This document shows, piece after piece, positions 43,017 to 52,103 of a stretch of DNA of 64,000 nt. The stretch comes from Mycobacterium neglectum. Its GTDB lineage: Bacteria; Actinomycetota; Actinomycetes; Mycobacteriales; Mycobacteriaceae. Numbering within the stretch: the stretch's first letter is position 1; the number at the start of each line of letters is the position of its first letter. The translations under genes were made by a program, and so were the position numbers. The stretch lies in NCBI RefSeq assembly GCF_002591975.1, contig NZ_NVQE01000023.1, forward strand, positions 29,970-93,969, given 5' to 3'. Below the pieces are notes generated by a model that saw nothing but the letters and a program-made list of their open reading frames with translations, searched no databases and was not told the DNA's origin.

Positions 43017-45244
43017 GATGTCACCGCCGTATCGAAGATCGGTGCCGCAGTGAACCGGTGAATACGTATCTGGTCCGACCCCTGAGGCTTTGGCTTGGCT
43101 TCGCCGTCGTCCTGCACGGGTGCGGACGGCACATAGTTGACACCGGTGTACACGCTGTGGAATTTGACGGGGTCTTCCATACCGACGCGGAGGAAGCCGA
43201 CACCACTCTCTTTGTTCGTGATGTATTGCGCCTCAGGCGTTCCGATCACCGCTTTGGATTCCGCCGAACTCGTGGTTCGCAGCGCGATCCGGTAGGTGAG
43301 GTTGGGTTCCAGCTTGTCGATGCGCACGCCGCCGGTGTTGAGCGACTGGGTGGCGAGCAGCAGATGGACCCGCAGCGAACGGCCAACCCGACAAATGCGA
43401 TCGAACAGCCCGATGAAGTCCGGGTGGTTCTGCAGCAACTCGGCGAACTCGTCGACGACGACGAAAAGCGTGGGTAGCGGGGGAAGTTCGGCGCCTCGTT
43501 CACGGTGCTTCTCGTACTCGGCGACGCCGGACAGCGCGCCCGCGGCGCCGACCTGTAGGCCGGCCTGCCGCAGGATGGACTGCCTGCGGTCCAACTCGCC
43601 GGTGAGCACCTCGCCCATGCGGCTGACGAGTTCAGCCTCCTCCTCCATATTCGTGACCACCGCGGCGGTGTGCGGCAGCTTCTCCATGCCCAGGAACGTC
43701 GAGCCGCCCTTGAAGTCGGTGAGCAGCAGGTTGATCTGGTCGGGATGGTGCGTCGCCGCCAGCGACAGGATCAACGTGCGCAGGAACTCCGACTTGCCGG
43801 AACCCGTTGTACCGATGAGCATCCCGTGCGGACCCGCGCCGAACTCCGCGCCCTCCTTGATGTCGAGGTGCATGATGTCACCGGTCTTCAGTTCGTGGCC
43901 GAACGGGATACGCAGCCGGTCACGGTCGGTGTCGGAGAACATCCGCCACCTATTGGGTGTCACCTCCTCGATCGTCTGCGCGCCGACCAGTTGGTGCCAT
44001 TCGGTGGCGACCTTCTTCTGCACCCGCACGCTCTTGTCGATGATGGTGCCGGTAATCGACCAACCGGCGAGCTTGCGGGCGATGCGGCTCGCCTCATTCG
44101 GCGTCATCCGGTCAGCGATCGAAGTCACCAGCCGGAAGGCCTGATTGGGCAGCCGGTCGTCGGCGGTGCCGTCGGCATCGACACGGATGCGATACGCCGA
44201 TCCGCGGTGGTTTCCGAGCGTGATCACGGTGACGCCGGCCCGACCGTCGACCGGGAAGCCCGCGCGGCCGCCCGAGAGATCGATGACGACGACGTATGGA
44301 CCCGCTGGGGTGGCGTCGGGGGTGTGGGGACCGCGGGCCGTCAGATCACTCAATCCATCGGGACGAGTGAACACCAGTCGTGTCGCGCCCGCGGCGTCGG
44401 TATCGGTCTGGTGCTGCACGTGGGGCAGCCACTTGAGCCAGGCCCAATCCGGATCCTCCGGGTTGTCGGTGAGCACCCGAATCTGCAGCAGGTCCGGTGG
44501 ATGGAAGACCGCCAGATGGCAGATCATCGCCGTGAGTAAGCCCGCGGCCCCATCGGGATCGCCGCCGACCGCGATGGTCGGAAAGGTACGCAGCTGCACC
44601 AGTTTCGGGCAGTCGTGGATCAACCCGTGGGTGCGCAGGAATTTTGTGACCCACATATGGCTGACGGGTTCGAGGTGCGGTTGGGGAGCTCCCTGCGGCC
44701 CGGCCAGCTCACCGCCGACCGCGGGCTTCAGCAAGCGGTCCACGGCGGGCTCGGCGCCGAGACCGATCCGGACGGCCGAGAAGAAGTCGGCGTTGGTCGG
44801 ACGTGACCATTGCCGATTGGTCCCGATGATGGAGAGCAGATCGTCGGGATGCGGGGCGTGATAGTTGAAGAACGTCACCTGGGCCGATGCCGACGACGTC
44901 ACCCGGGTGCGAAGCCCCGCAAGGTATCGCAGGTATTCCTTACGGTCGGCGTTGATCTCGGGCACCCGCTTGCCGCCAGGGCCGCCCCCCGCCATGAAGC
45001 CCACGGTCCCCATCACCATCATCAGCGGCATCATCAGCATGTAGGGCGACAGCTGCCGGATACCGGTGAAGATCATGATCGCGATCATGCCCAGCATGCA
45101 GCCGCCCATGACCCAGGGCAGCGCCTTCTGCATGCCCGACGGCGGGATCTCGACACCGAGGTCATCAGGCGGTGTCACATTGATCTCGCCCGGCGTCAAA
45201 CGCGGCCCCCGCTTGATGATCGGGGTGAACTTCTTGGTGGTCAT
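43013..45244 (-). CDS. eccCa1: EccCa, membrane-bound FtsK/SpoIIIE-like ATPase
   Basis: A 743-residue protein. Two membrane spans (about residues 38-90) precede a long linker domain and an ATPase domain with Walker A GTTGSGKSEF near residue 480 and Walker B LFVVVDEFAELL. The ATG at 45244 overlaps the eccB stop as ATGA; the longer frame running into eccB is rejected. Length matches Mtb EccCa1 (747). It anchors the motor ATPase to the EccB/D membrane complex. Confidence 0.94.
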   Translation of the reverse strand: MTTKKFTPIIKRGPRLTPGEINVTPPDDLGVEIPPSGMQKALPWVMGGCMLGMIAIMIFTGIRQLSPYMLMMPLMMVMGTVGFMAGGGPGGKRVPEINADRKEYLRYLAGLRTRVTSSASAQVTFFNYHAPHPDDLLSIIGTNRQWSRPTNADFFSAVRIGLGAEPAVDRLLKPAVGGELAGPQGAPQPHLEPVSHMWVTKFLRTHGLIHDCPKLVQLRTFPTIAVGGDPDGAAGLLTAMICHLAVFHPPDLLQIRVLTDNPEDPDWAWLKWLPHVQHQTDTDAAGATRLVFTRPDGLSDLTARGPHTPDATPAGPYVVVIDLSGGRAGFPVDGRAGVTVITLGNHRGSAYRIRVDADGTADDRLPNQAFRLVTSIADRMTPNEASRIARKLAGWSITGTIIDKSVRVQKKVATEWHQLVGAQTIEEVTPNRWRMFSDTDRDRLRIPFGHELKTGDIMHLDIKEGAEFGAGPHGMLIGTTGSGKSEFLRTLILSLAATHHPDQINLLLTDFKGGSTFLGMEKLPHTAAVVTNMEEEAELVSRMGEVLTGELDRRQSILRQAGLQVGAAGALSGVAEYEKHRERGAELPPLPTLFVVVDEFAELLQNHPDFIGLFDRICRVGRSLRVHLLLATQSLNTGGVRIDKLEPNLTYRIALRTTSSAESKAVIGTPEAQYITNKESGVGFLRVGMEDPVKFHSVYTGVNYVPSAPVQDDGEAKPKPQGSDQIRIHRFTAAPIFDTAVTS

Positions 45245-46722
45245 CCGCCACCTCCGCTGTTCACCGTCGCAGGTTGCGCCCCCGCGTTGGATCCGCCTTC
45301 GACCCTGCGCGGGTTGGGGTTTGGCGGAAGGGTGTCGTGCTCGAGCAGCGCCGCCTGTTTGGACAGCACCGGTCCGTCGACCAGCAGGCTGACCACCTGC
45401 CACGGTGCGGTTACCGGTGCATTCAGGCCGATGGTGCTACCCGTCTGCTCGTCGGGCAACCCGTAGCGCACACCCTGCGGATCGATGTAGTAGAGACTCT
45501 CGCCATAGCGGGGATCCGGAGACTGCAGTCGGATGTACTTGCCGCCGTCGAGATAAACGGTTGCATCGCCACCGATCTGGTCGATCCCGCTGTTCATCGC
45601 CGATGGTGCGATCGGTAGATGGCGACCGGCGATCACCGTGGTCTTCGGTGCCTGATCGCCGGGTTCACGCTGCCACGCCCAGCACAGGGTGGGCGCCTCG
45701 TCACGCAACAGGATCTCCAACGGTTCATCCGGCAGCGGCGAGCCGAACACCTGCTCAGTGATCCTCGCGACCGTGCTCGCTTCGACGGGCGGCGGTGTGA
45801 CAAGCCCGAAGGAATTGGTGGCGCGCAGGGCCGCCGCAGTGGTGCCGTTGATCCGCGCCACGCCGTCCGGCAGCACCACAAAGTGTTGTTCGCCGTCCTC
45901 GGTAAGCGCCGTGAACACCGCGCCGATCACGAGATTCGCCGGCAGGCCAACGGTATTCGGTTCACCGAAGCGAGCGATGGCCGGTAGCAGCAGAGGCCCG
46001 GAGTTGGGCAGCGCGTTGAAGAGTCCCTCCGAGATCGGTGTCGCCTTGGAGTTGACGGGTATGCCCACCGCCGACGTCACTGCGCGGTCCGAGAGGTCGA
46101 TGGCGTGGCGACCGGTCTCGGTCACCAGCCAGTTGTCCTTCTCGTAGCTCACCAGCACACCCTCGTCGGCGCGCATCGGGCCGACCGAGGAATCGACCTG
46201 CAGCGGCTGCACGATCACCGATGTCCTGACCTCGGGTGCCACACTTTCGGGCTTCATCACGGTGTCGCACAGCGTCCACGTCGAGTTGGCCCCGCCGACG
46301 GGCGTTGCATAGGGAGCGCCGGGAATGCCGATCGGCTGTCCCTTGTGCATCCGGTCCAACTCGTCGGACTTCACCGCAACCGGAGTGCCCGCGTTGCCCA
46401 GCACCAGGCGCGCCGAGGTCAGGTTGTAGACCGGCCTCAGCTGATCGGCGCCGGGAATCATGACGTAGAGCTGATTGGTGGTGCGGTCGACGAGAAGTGT
46501 GTCACTGCCACGTTTTCCTAGCGGTTTGAAATACGCCAGCAGCGCCGCGCCCAGGCAGATCAGCACGGCGATGACGATGCCTGCCAACACCGCGCGACTG
46601 TAGAACTGCAGCGGGTCGTCGAACATGCGCGTGTCGCGCCGCACGATCGCGTGCTCGACCCTGCGGAGCAGGAAGCGCCAGCCGCTCACCTGCACCTTGG
46701 TGGTTAGCCGAAAGTTCGCCAT
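45241..46722 (-). CDS. eccB1: EccB, ESX core membrane protein
   Basis: A 493-residue protein with a short cytosolic N-terminus (TTKVQVSGWRFLLRRVEHAIVRRD), one span (about residues 45-65) and a large extracytoplasmic beta-repeat domain with two cysteines (LCDTVM, TLCWAW), as in EccB1. It is a structural part of the inner-membrane translocon. It lies 3 bp after eccA and overlaps eccCa. Confidence 0.94.
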   Translation of the reverse strand: MANFRLTTKVQVSGWRFLLRRVEHAIVRRDTRMFDDPLQFYSRAVLAGIVIAVLICLGAALLAYFKPLGKRGSDTLLVDRTTNQLYVMIPGADQLRPVYNLTSARLVLGNAGTPVAVKSDELDRMHKGQPIGIPGAPYATPVGGANSTWTLCDTVMKPESVAPEVRTSVIVQPLQVDSSVGPMRADEGVLVSYEKDNWLVTETGRHAIDLSDRAVTSAVGIPVNSKATPISEGLFNALPNSGPLLLPAIARFGEPNTVGLPANLVIGAVFTALTEDGEQHFVVLPDGVARINGTTAAALRATNSFGLVTPPPVEASTVARITEQVFGSPLPDEPLEILLRDEAPTLCWAWQREPGDQAPKTTVIAGRHLPIAPSAMNSGIDQIGGDATVYLDGGKYIRLQSPDPRYGESLYYIDPQGVRYGLPDEQTGSTIGLNAPVTAPWQVVSLLVDGPVLSKQAALLEHDTLPPNPNPRRVEGGSNAGAQPATVNSGGGG

Positions 46723-46725
46723 GCG

Positions 46726-48447
46726 CTACTCGCCGATACTCAGTCGCCGGTGAACGGCGGTGATCGCCGCCGCCATGTCGTCGCCGTTGATCTGGCTCAA
46801 CTCATCGACCCCGAGGCTCTCGAAGTCCGCCGACCGGGCCAGTCGCATATCGCGGTTCTGTTCACCGGCCTCCACCAGTTGGCGGGAGTAACGGCCGTTA
46901 CCTGCAATGTCCAGTGCCGGCTTGCCGTTGAGCGTCCGCTGACTCAGCAGCGTGGCGGCTTCGAGTACGCGCTTGGCGGCCTCATCGTCGAGCGCTGAAT
47001 CATTGCCCTGCGCAATCACTTTGGCAATGTCGACGATCTCGCTCGGCAGATAGGAGTCGAATTCGATACGGGTCGCAAAGCGGGAGCGCAGGCCGTCATT
47101 GGACTCGAGTAGCCGGTCGATATCGGAGCTGTAACCCGCAATGATCACCACGAGCCGGTCGCGATCGTTTTCCATGCGGGCGAGCAGCGTGTCCAACGCT
47201 TCGGTGCCGAACGGATCCGCACGTCCGTCGCGCTCCTGCACCAGGGTGTACGCCTCATCGATGAACAGCACCCCGCCGATCGCGTTGTCAATGGTCCGAC
47301 TGGTTTTGACTGAGGACTGGCCTTCGTACTCGGCGACGAAGTCCTTGCGCGACGACTCGACCAGCTTGGGTTCGGCGATGACGCCCAGCCCGGCCAGGAT
47401 GTTGGCCACCACGCGGGCGATCGTCGTCTTCCCGGTACCAGGCGGACCGGCGAAGATCATGTGCTTGGACGCCTGTGCGACCTTCATGCCGCGCGCCGCA
47501 CGGACCTTGGCCATCTGTGTGGCGGCGCGGTACGCCTCGATCTGCTCCTTGACACGGGTCAGCCCGATCTGACGCTCCAGTTCGGCCTGCGCTTCGGCGA
47601 GTAGTCGCTCGCGACCCGAATTGTCGGCCTCGACGCTGGCCGCATCCCACGGATCCCTGCGCGAGGCGATCTTCTCGGCGGTGGTGGTCACTATCCGGTA
47701 GCCCGGATCCTTCAATGCTGCAGCGACTTTGGGCTCGGGGTGGGTCGCCTGCAGCCACTCCAGGAGTCCCACCGCCGACTCCTCGTTGCCCTGGCCGCGT
47801 CGCGTCATCGCGAGGTACCACGCGATGGCAGGCGCACATGCCTCACCGGCCGGTGACGAATTCGACTCCGTCAGCCGCCGCTCGGCCTCCGTGAACAACC
47901 CAAGGTTGGCCGCCGCGACGCCATGTGCGACACCGGCGGCGGCTGCGAGGAACTTGTCCGGCCAAGCGCCTGCACCCTTGACCTCGTCGATGACGTCGGT
48001 CCAGCGCCCGGCGGCGCCGTAGATCACCGCTTTCACCCATGCCACCAAATGTTCTGCGCCAGTGGCTGGAACGTCTTCCAACGCCTCCATGGCATCGGCG
48101 TAATTGCCGACCGCGGCCTCGTGGACCGCGAAACCCATGGTGATGGCCAGCGGCGAGTTGATCGGATAGGTGATGTCGCCGAACTGACCGCCGATCGGAA
48201 CCCTGGCGTTGACGCTGTTCATCGAGATCTCGGCGGATCCGGCCAGTTGTCCGAAGTTCGCGCGGGAGTACCAGGCTCGGAACAGCGTCACCCGTTCGTT
48301 GTCGCCGCAACGGATCCGCCCCACCCATGCGTCGCAGGCGGTTTCGTCCATCGACGTGATCTCGGAGAAGATCTCTAATGACCGCGCTGGGGAACTGGGC
48401 AGCATCCCGACCGCGCTGCCGAACAGGTTGGTGAGGTGGTCAGTCAT
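46726..48447 (-). CDS. eccA1: EccA, AAA+ ATPase
   Basis: A 573-residue CbxX/CfqX-type AAA+ ATPase, exactly the length of Mtb EccA1. A TPR-like N-terminal domain (about residues 1-280) precedes the ATPase core with Walker A GPPGTGKTTIA near 338, Walker B GGVLFIDEAYTL and sensor segments. The ATG at 48447 overlaps the espH end by 8 bp; the longer frame adds only three codons. EccA is cytosolic and is thought to help release substrates from EspG or deliver them to the translocon. Confidence 0.94.
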   Translation of the reverse strand: MTDHLTNLFGSAVGMLPSSPARSLEIFSEITSMDETACDAWVGRIRCGDNERVTLFRAWYSRANFGQLAGSAEISMNSVNARVPIGGQFGDITYPINSPLAITMGFAVHEAAVGNYADAMEALEDVPATGAEHLVAWVKAVIYGAAGRWTDVIDEVKGAGAWPDKFLAAAAGVAHGVAAANLGLFTEAERRLTESNSSPAGEACAPAIAWYLAMTRRGQGNEESAVGLLEWLQATHPEPKVAAALKDPGYRIVTTTAEKIASRRDPWDAASVEADNSGRERLLAEAQAELERQIGLTRVKEQIEAYRAATQMAKVRAARGMKVAQASKHMIFAGPPGTGKTTIARVVANILAGLGVIAEPKLVESSRKDFVAEYEGQSSVKTSRTIDNAIGGVLFIDEAYTLVQERDGRADPFGTEALDTLLARMENDRDRLVVIIAGYSSDIDRLLESNDGLRSRFATRIEFDSYLPSEIVDIAKVIAQGNDSALDDEAAKRVLEAATLLSQRTLNGKPALDIAGNGRYSRQLVEAGEQNRDMRLARSADFESLGVDELSQINGDDMAAAITAVHRRLSIGE

Positions 48448-48871
48448 GCTCACCCGCATACCTTGTCGCGAAGACGTGCACCCTCTCGGCCCGGGCCTCT
48501 TCGGGTGTCGGCAGATCGAGGTCGCGGGCGAGGAAATCGCGGGTACCCGCGTCGTCGTGGCCCTGCTCGCGCATGCCCTCGAGCATGAATGCGTACTGCG
48601 CCGACTTCGCTTCCCGGGTGGCCAGGCCCGCGATGACCACTATCTCATCGGCGAGCTCCGGCTCGGTCAATTCCGTTGTCCTCGACGACAGCTCGATCTG
48701 TTTGACCCGGCCGTCCATGAAGGTGGTGACGGTCACGGTGCCCGGCGGATTGGCCACCGTGAACACAGGCACCGGAAGGTTCTCATCCCCGTAGTTCGCC
48801 GGATGGGTGAAGTCGAGCGCGGCCAGGTCGTCGCGCTCGTCGGGATCGTATGGCTGATTTTCAGCCGCCAT
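48440..48871 (-). CDS. espH: EspH-like protein
   Basis: A 143-residue protein between espG and eccA, the position of Mtb EspH (183 residues; this one is shorter). It has an acidic N-terminus (DPDERDDLAALDF) and a TVTVTTFMDGRVKQIELSS strand pair, similar to YbaB-like/EspL-type folds. EspH is required for secretion of some ESX-1 substrates such as EspE/EspF in M. marinum. GAGGAAAG precedes the ATG. Confidence 0.82.
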   Translation of the reverse strand: MAAENQPYDPDERDDLAALDFTHPANYGDENLPVPVFTVANPPGTVTVTTFMDGRVKQIELSSRTTELTEPELADEIVVIAGLATREAKSAQYAFMLEGMREQGHDDAGTRDFLARDLDLPTPEEARAERVHVFATRYAGEHD

Positions 48872-48883
48872 GTACTGCTTTCC

Positions 48884-49744
48884 TCACTGCAACTCGGTTC
48901 CATTGGGTTCGGTGTCTTTCTGTTCGAACCACTTGCCAGACGGCAAGAATTCGATCAACCCATCCAGCGCGCGTTGGAGGTTTTCTGGGCTGCCCGGCAG
49001 AAAGCTGCCGTAGAGCTCGCCGTTCACGCGGCGGGGTATCGACACGATGCGGCCCTGCCGGGCGTCGAGCACACCGGCCGCGACATCCGTGTTTGTGAAG
49101 GTGCCACCGGGATGACGTTCCACCGCGGTGATCTCCACCCAGCTCGCCGGGTTGGCGATGATGTCGGCATATGCACGCGCCGAAGTTGGTGCGACGCCGT
49201 ACTTCAGGAGCTGGTTCGCGTCCCGGCATTCTCCCAGTTCGCTCGCGACGCCGGTCAGAGGTTCGACATCGGCAGCGTTCGCGGTCCCGAGCACCGTGTT
49301 CACCATGCCTGCCAAACCAACCTGCGGAGCGACGCGCTGCAGGACCAGCATGTCACCGTCACGCGCGGCGACGACGTGTCGATCTCCCTTGCGGCACACC
49401 ACGAATCGGATCATCTTGCCTCCGATGTCGCGACGCCACCAACGTCCTTCGAGAGTGCGGTCGGACCGGCTGAGGGTGTCGACCATCGCGGCGACCTCCG
49501 GATGCGGCTGGCCGAACACGTCGAGCACTCCCTGCCCTGTCAGGTCGCGCGTCACCTGTTCCCAGACGATGTCGCGCAGTTCCGGCTGGGGAATGTTGAG
49601 CCTGATTCCCAACGCCGTTGGAAACTCCGAGTGGCCCAGGCGGTCGGCGATGACAAGCATCCCGTCGATCGTTACCTCGACGCCGACGACGTCATCGATA
49701 TGCGTGGCGTCGCGGTGCGCTGACTGCGCACTGTCCATGCTCAT
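48884..49744 (-). CDS. espG1: EspG-like PE/PPE chaperone
   Basis: A 286-residue EspG protein (Mtb EspG1 is 283) with VVGVEVTIDGMLVIADRLG at the N-terminus and the VEITAVERHPGG... central sheet. It binds the tip of cognate PPE proteins (here the PPE68-like protein) and keeps them soluble for export. The ATG at 49744 shares ATGA with the stop of the espF-like gene, so the two are translationally coupled. Confidence 0.9.
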   Translation of the reverse strand: MSMDSAQSAHRDATHIDDVVGVEVTIDGMLVIADRLGHSEFPTALGIRLNIPQPELRDIVWEQVTRDLTGQGVLDVFGQPHPEVAAMVDTLSRSDRTLEGRWWRRDIGGKMIRFVVCRKGDRHVVAARDGDMLVLQRVAPQVGLAGMVNTVLGTANAADVEPLTGVASELGECRDANQLLKYGVAPTSARAYADIIANPASWVEITAVERHPGGTFTNTDVAAGVLDARQGRIVSIPRRVNGELYGSFLPGSPENLQRALDGLIEFLPSGKWFEQKDTEPNGTELQ

Positions 49745-50061
49745 CGGTGCCGCACCTGTCCGTCCAGCGCGCGGCCCATCACATCGTCGGACTGGTCGTA
49801 GCGCTGGGCGGCGTCGGTCAATTTGTGGCCCAGGTCGTCGGAGATCGTCGCGACCTTCATCCCGGCCGAGCGGCGAGCTGCGACCACGGCGCTGAGGGCA
49901 CCGGCGGTGGCCGACGCAATGATCCCGTGGGTGCTTCGGACGGCGGCGTCGAGGCCCTCCGTGGCGGCGGTCGCTGATCTGGTGTCGGCTGCGGCCCGCA
50001 CCTGCTGGACGGTCAGTTCGTTGAGGTGCGCGGTCGTCACGCGCAAGTCATCCCCCGACAT
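49741..50061 (-). CDS. espF: EspF/EspC-like (DUF2580) protein
   Basis: A 106-residue helical protein (MSGDDLRVTTAHLNEL ... KLTDAAQRYDQSDD) with the layout of DUF2580 proteins EspF and EspC. It sits directly before espG, where Mtb has espF. Mtb also has espE next to it; espE is not recognisable here. The ATG at 50061 follows GGGAGAAGGGG, a strong ribosome-binding site. It is the first sure gene of the minus-strand ESX arm. Confidence 0.75.
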   Translation of the reverse strand: MSGDDLRVTTAHLNELTVQQVRAAADTRSATAATEGLDAAVRSTHGIIASATAGALSAVVAARRSAGMKVATISDDLGHKLTDAAQRYDQSDDVMGRALDGQVRHR

Positions 50062-50145
50062 GGACCCCTTCTCCCAACTTCGCATTTTGCGGTGCCGGAC
50101 CGGCCCGTCGGGAGATCACCTCGATGAGCTCGCCGATGGGGTTCA

Positions 50146-50550
50146 CTACTCTTCTTCCACCGGTGGTTTGCCACAAACCACACGCATGCCATTTGACCCT
50201 TCACGCATTTCCTTTTGCTGCGGAAAGCGTACCAGCGCCGCGTCCGCTGTCATGTCACCAATTTTCGGCCTGAATACGGCCCGGCCTCCCCTGCCGGTCA
50301 GCTCTCTCAGCAATGAATGGTACGTGGGTAGCGCCACTTGGAGGCGGCCCCAGGCCCTTTCAGCGAATCGCGGATGACCCAGCACCAGCCCGTGTCGAGC
50401 GCGGATCGCAGCCGAAACAACGAGAGCGGCGGGCCCAGTCGCTGCGGCTGCGACGGCCGCCGAGCCGCCCGGGAAGCGCCTTAACCTGCGGATCGCTGGA
50501 TGGATAGCCATGTTTGCTAGCGCGGTTGGCCCGCACCGGGGCCGACGCAT
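50146..50550 (-). CDS. Doubtful ORF in the slot expected for espE
   Basis: An open frame of up to 134 residues (or 122 from the ATG at 50511) with an Ala-rich centre and basic composition. It resembles neither EspE nor any protein recognised here. The 568-bp gap between the espF-like gene and the second EspI-like ATPase must hold the promoter of the minus arm, and this frame may be chance. Otherwise nothing is seen in the gap. Confidence 0.2.
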   Translation of the reverse strand: MRRPRCGPTALANMAIHPAIRRLRRFPGGSAAVAAAATGPAALVVSAAIRARHGLVLGHPRFAERAWGRLQVALPTYHSLLRELTGRGGRAVFRPKIGDMTADAALVRFPQQKEMREGSNGMRVVCGKPPVEEE

Positions 50551-50629
50551 CTGCAGAGCACGCTGCGGTTTGGTTGATACTGGGAAGGGGCCATACCCGC
50601 GTTACCCGACCTCCCGGAGGAGACACGCA

Positions 50630-52096
50630 GTGACTGACCGCGATGACGAATTGCGGAGAAACCTCGGATGGACTGGCCCCGAAGAAACCGATTACGAGCC
50701 GTCAGCGGCCGAACCGGAACCGACCTCCCCGCCCACGCGGGCAGTGCCGCCACGTCCACCGGTTGACTACCTCCCCCCTTCAAATCCCCCGTCGGCGCCC
50801 GACCCTCGTGACGAGGACCCCGGGCCGACGATTGAGGTCGGCCGGCCGCCGATCGTGCCGACCGCAGAGGCGGGCGCTCCCCGGCAGTTCAGGGAGCCCG
50901 AGCGACCCGGCGGCAGCTTCCGTCAACCGCCTCCCCGGTACGGTCCGCCGCCGGGGACGCCACGCGACACCGGTCCGCTGCCGCCGTCCGTCCGGGGTGA
51001 CAGCGCTCCGTGGAATCAGCAGCCCGAGCGTCAGCCGCCCCGCCCTCAGCGTCCCCCGATCCCTGGGGGCCCAGCTCCGGAACCCTCCACCCAGCCATGG
51101 ACCCCTGGCGGATACGCACCCAACCACCAGACGGGGCAGCCGCCGAGCGGTTCGTACGCGGAGCGGATACGGGCGGACGAATTGGTTCCGTTGCGCCGCG
51201 TCGCCCCGGGTCGCGGATGGCGTCTGGCGCTGTTCAAGGCGACGTTCGGCTTGGTGAACCTGGGCCAGAGTCCTGACGAGATCCTGCAGGCCCAGCTCGA
51301 AGCCAAGATCAGATCCGGGCTTCGCGGGCACTTCAAGGTCGGCGTGATGGGCAAGGGCGGCGTCGGAAAGACGACGGTGTCGGCCAGCATCGGCTCGGTC
51401 TTCGCCGAACTTCGCCAGGACGACCGCGTGGTAGCCATCGACGCCGACACCGCATTCGGGAAGCTCGGCAGCCGCGTCGACCCCAGGGCGCAGGGCTCCT
51501 ACTGGGAGCTGGCCGGCGACCAGCACCTCGAGACCTTCGCCGACATCCGCACCCGCGTCGGCAACAATTCTGCCGGGTTGTTCGTGCTGGCCGGTGAGGG
51601 AACGCCGGCGCGCCGACGGGTCCTTGATCCAGCGATCTACCGGGAGGCGACTTCGAGGCTGGACCGGTACTTCACGATCTCGATCGTCGATTGCAGCTCC
51701 ACCATGGACACCCCGGTCACCCAGGAGGTGCTGCGGGATCTCGACGCGATGGTCGTGGTCTCCTCACCGTGGGTCGACGGCGCAGCCGCCGCCGGCCAAA
51801 CACTGGATTGGCTGGCCGCCCGCGGACTCACCGCTCTGCTGCAACGCACGGTCATCGTCCTCAACGACTCCGACGGGCATGCCGACAAGCGGACGCGTTC
51901 GATTCTGGCGCAACAGTTCTCGAGCCAGGGCCAGGTCGTCGTCGAGGTGCCGTTCGACGGGCACCTGCGGCCGGGAGGCGTGATCGACCGCACGGGCGAG
52001 ATGTCAGCCGCGACGAGGCGTCGATTCATCGAGATCGCCGCCGCGCTCGCCGAGTACTACCCGACGCATGACGACCGGAACCGCGACCGCTACTGA
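50630..52096 (+). CDS. Second EspI-type MinD/ParA ATPase (Rv3860-like)
   Basis: A 488-residue protein. A Pro-rich disordered N-terminus (about residues 15-175) leads to a FGLVNLGQSPDEIL segment shared with EspI and a MinD-type ATPase with GKGGVGKTTVSA near residue 245 and VVAIDADTAFG. Mtb carries a comparable gene (Rv3860) upstream of its ESX-1 locus. The GTG at 50630 follows CGGAGGAG. It is divergent from the espF arm and convergent with the helix-turn-helix gene 7 bp away. It may position or regulate the secretion machine (inference). Confidence 0.82.
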   Translation: MTDRDDELRRNLGWTGPEETDYEPSAAEPEPTSPPTRAVPPRPPVDYLPPSNPPSAPDPRDEDPGPTIEVGRPPIVPTAEAGAPRQFREPERPGGSFRQPPPRYGPPPGTPRDTGPLPPSVRGDSAPWNQQPERQPPRPQRPPIPGGPAPEPSTQPWTPGGYAPNHQTGQPPSGSYAERIRADELVPLRRVAPGRGWRLALFKATFGLVNLGQSPDEILQAQLEAKIRSGLRGHFKVGVMGKGGVGKTTVSASIGSVFAELRQDDRVVAIDADTAFGKLGSRVDPRAQGSYWELAGDQHLETFADIRTRVGNNSAGLFVLAGEGTPARRRVLDPAIYREATSRLDRYFTISIVDCSSTMDTPVTQEVLRDLDAMVVVSSPWVDGAAAAGQTLDWLAARGLTALLQRTVIVLNDSDGHADKRTRSILAQQFSSQGQVVVEVPFDGHLRPGGVIDRTGEMSAATRRRFIEIAAALAEYYPTHDDRNRDRY

Positions 52097-52103
52097 AGCT
52101 GAC

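Noticed and set aside
41203..50520. 13-mer CCATGTTTGCTAG present at 41203-41215 and 50508-50520
   Set aside because: Tempting as border repeats near ESX genes, but 13-mers recur by chance in a 64-kb window and the flanks do not extend the match.
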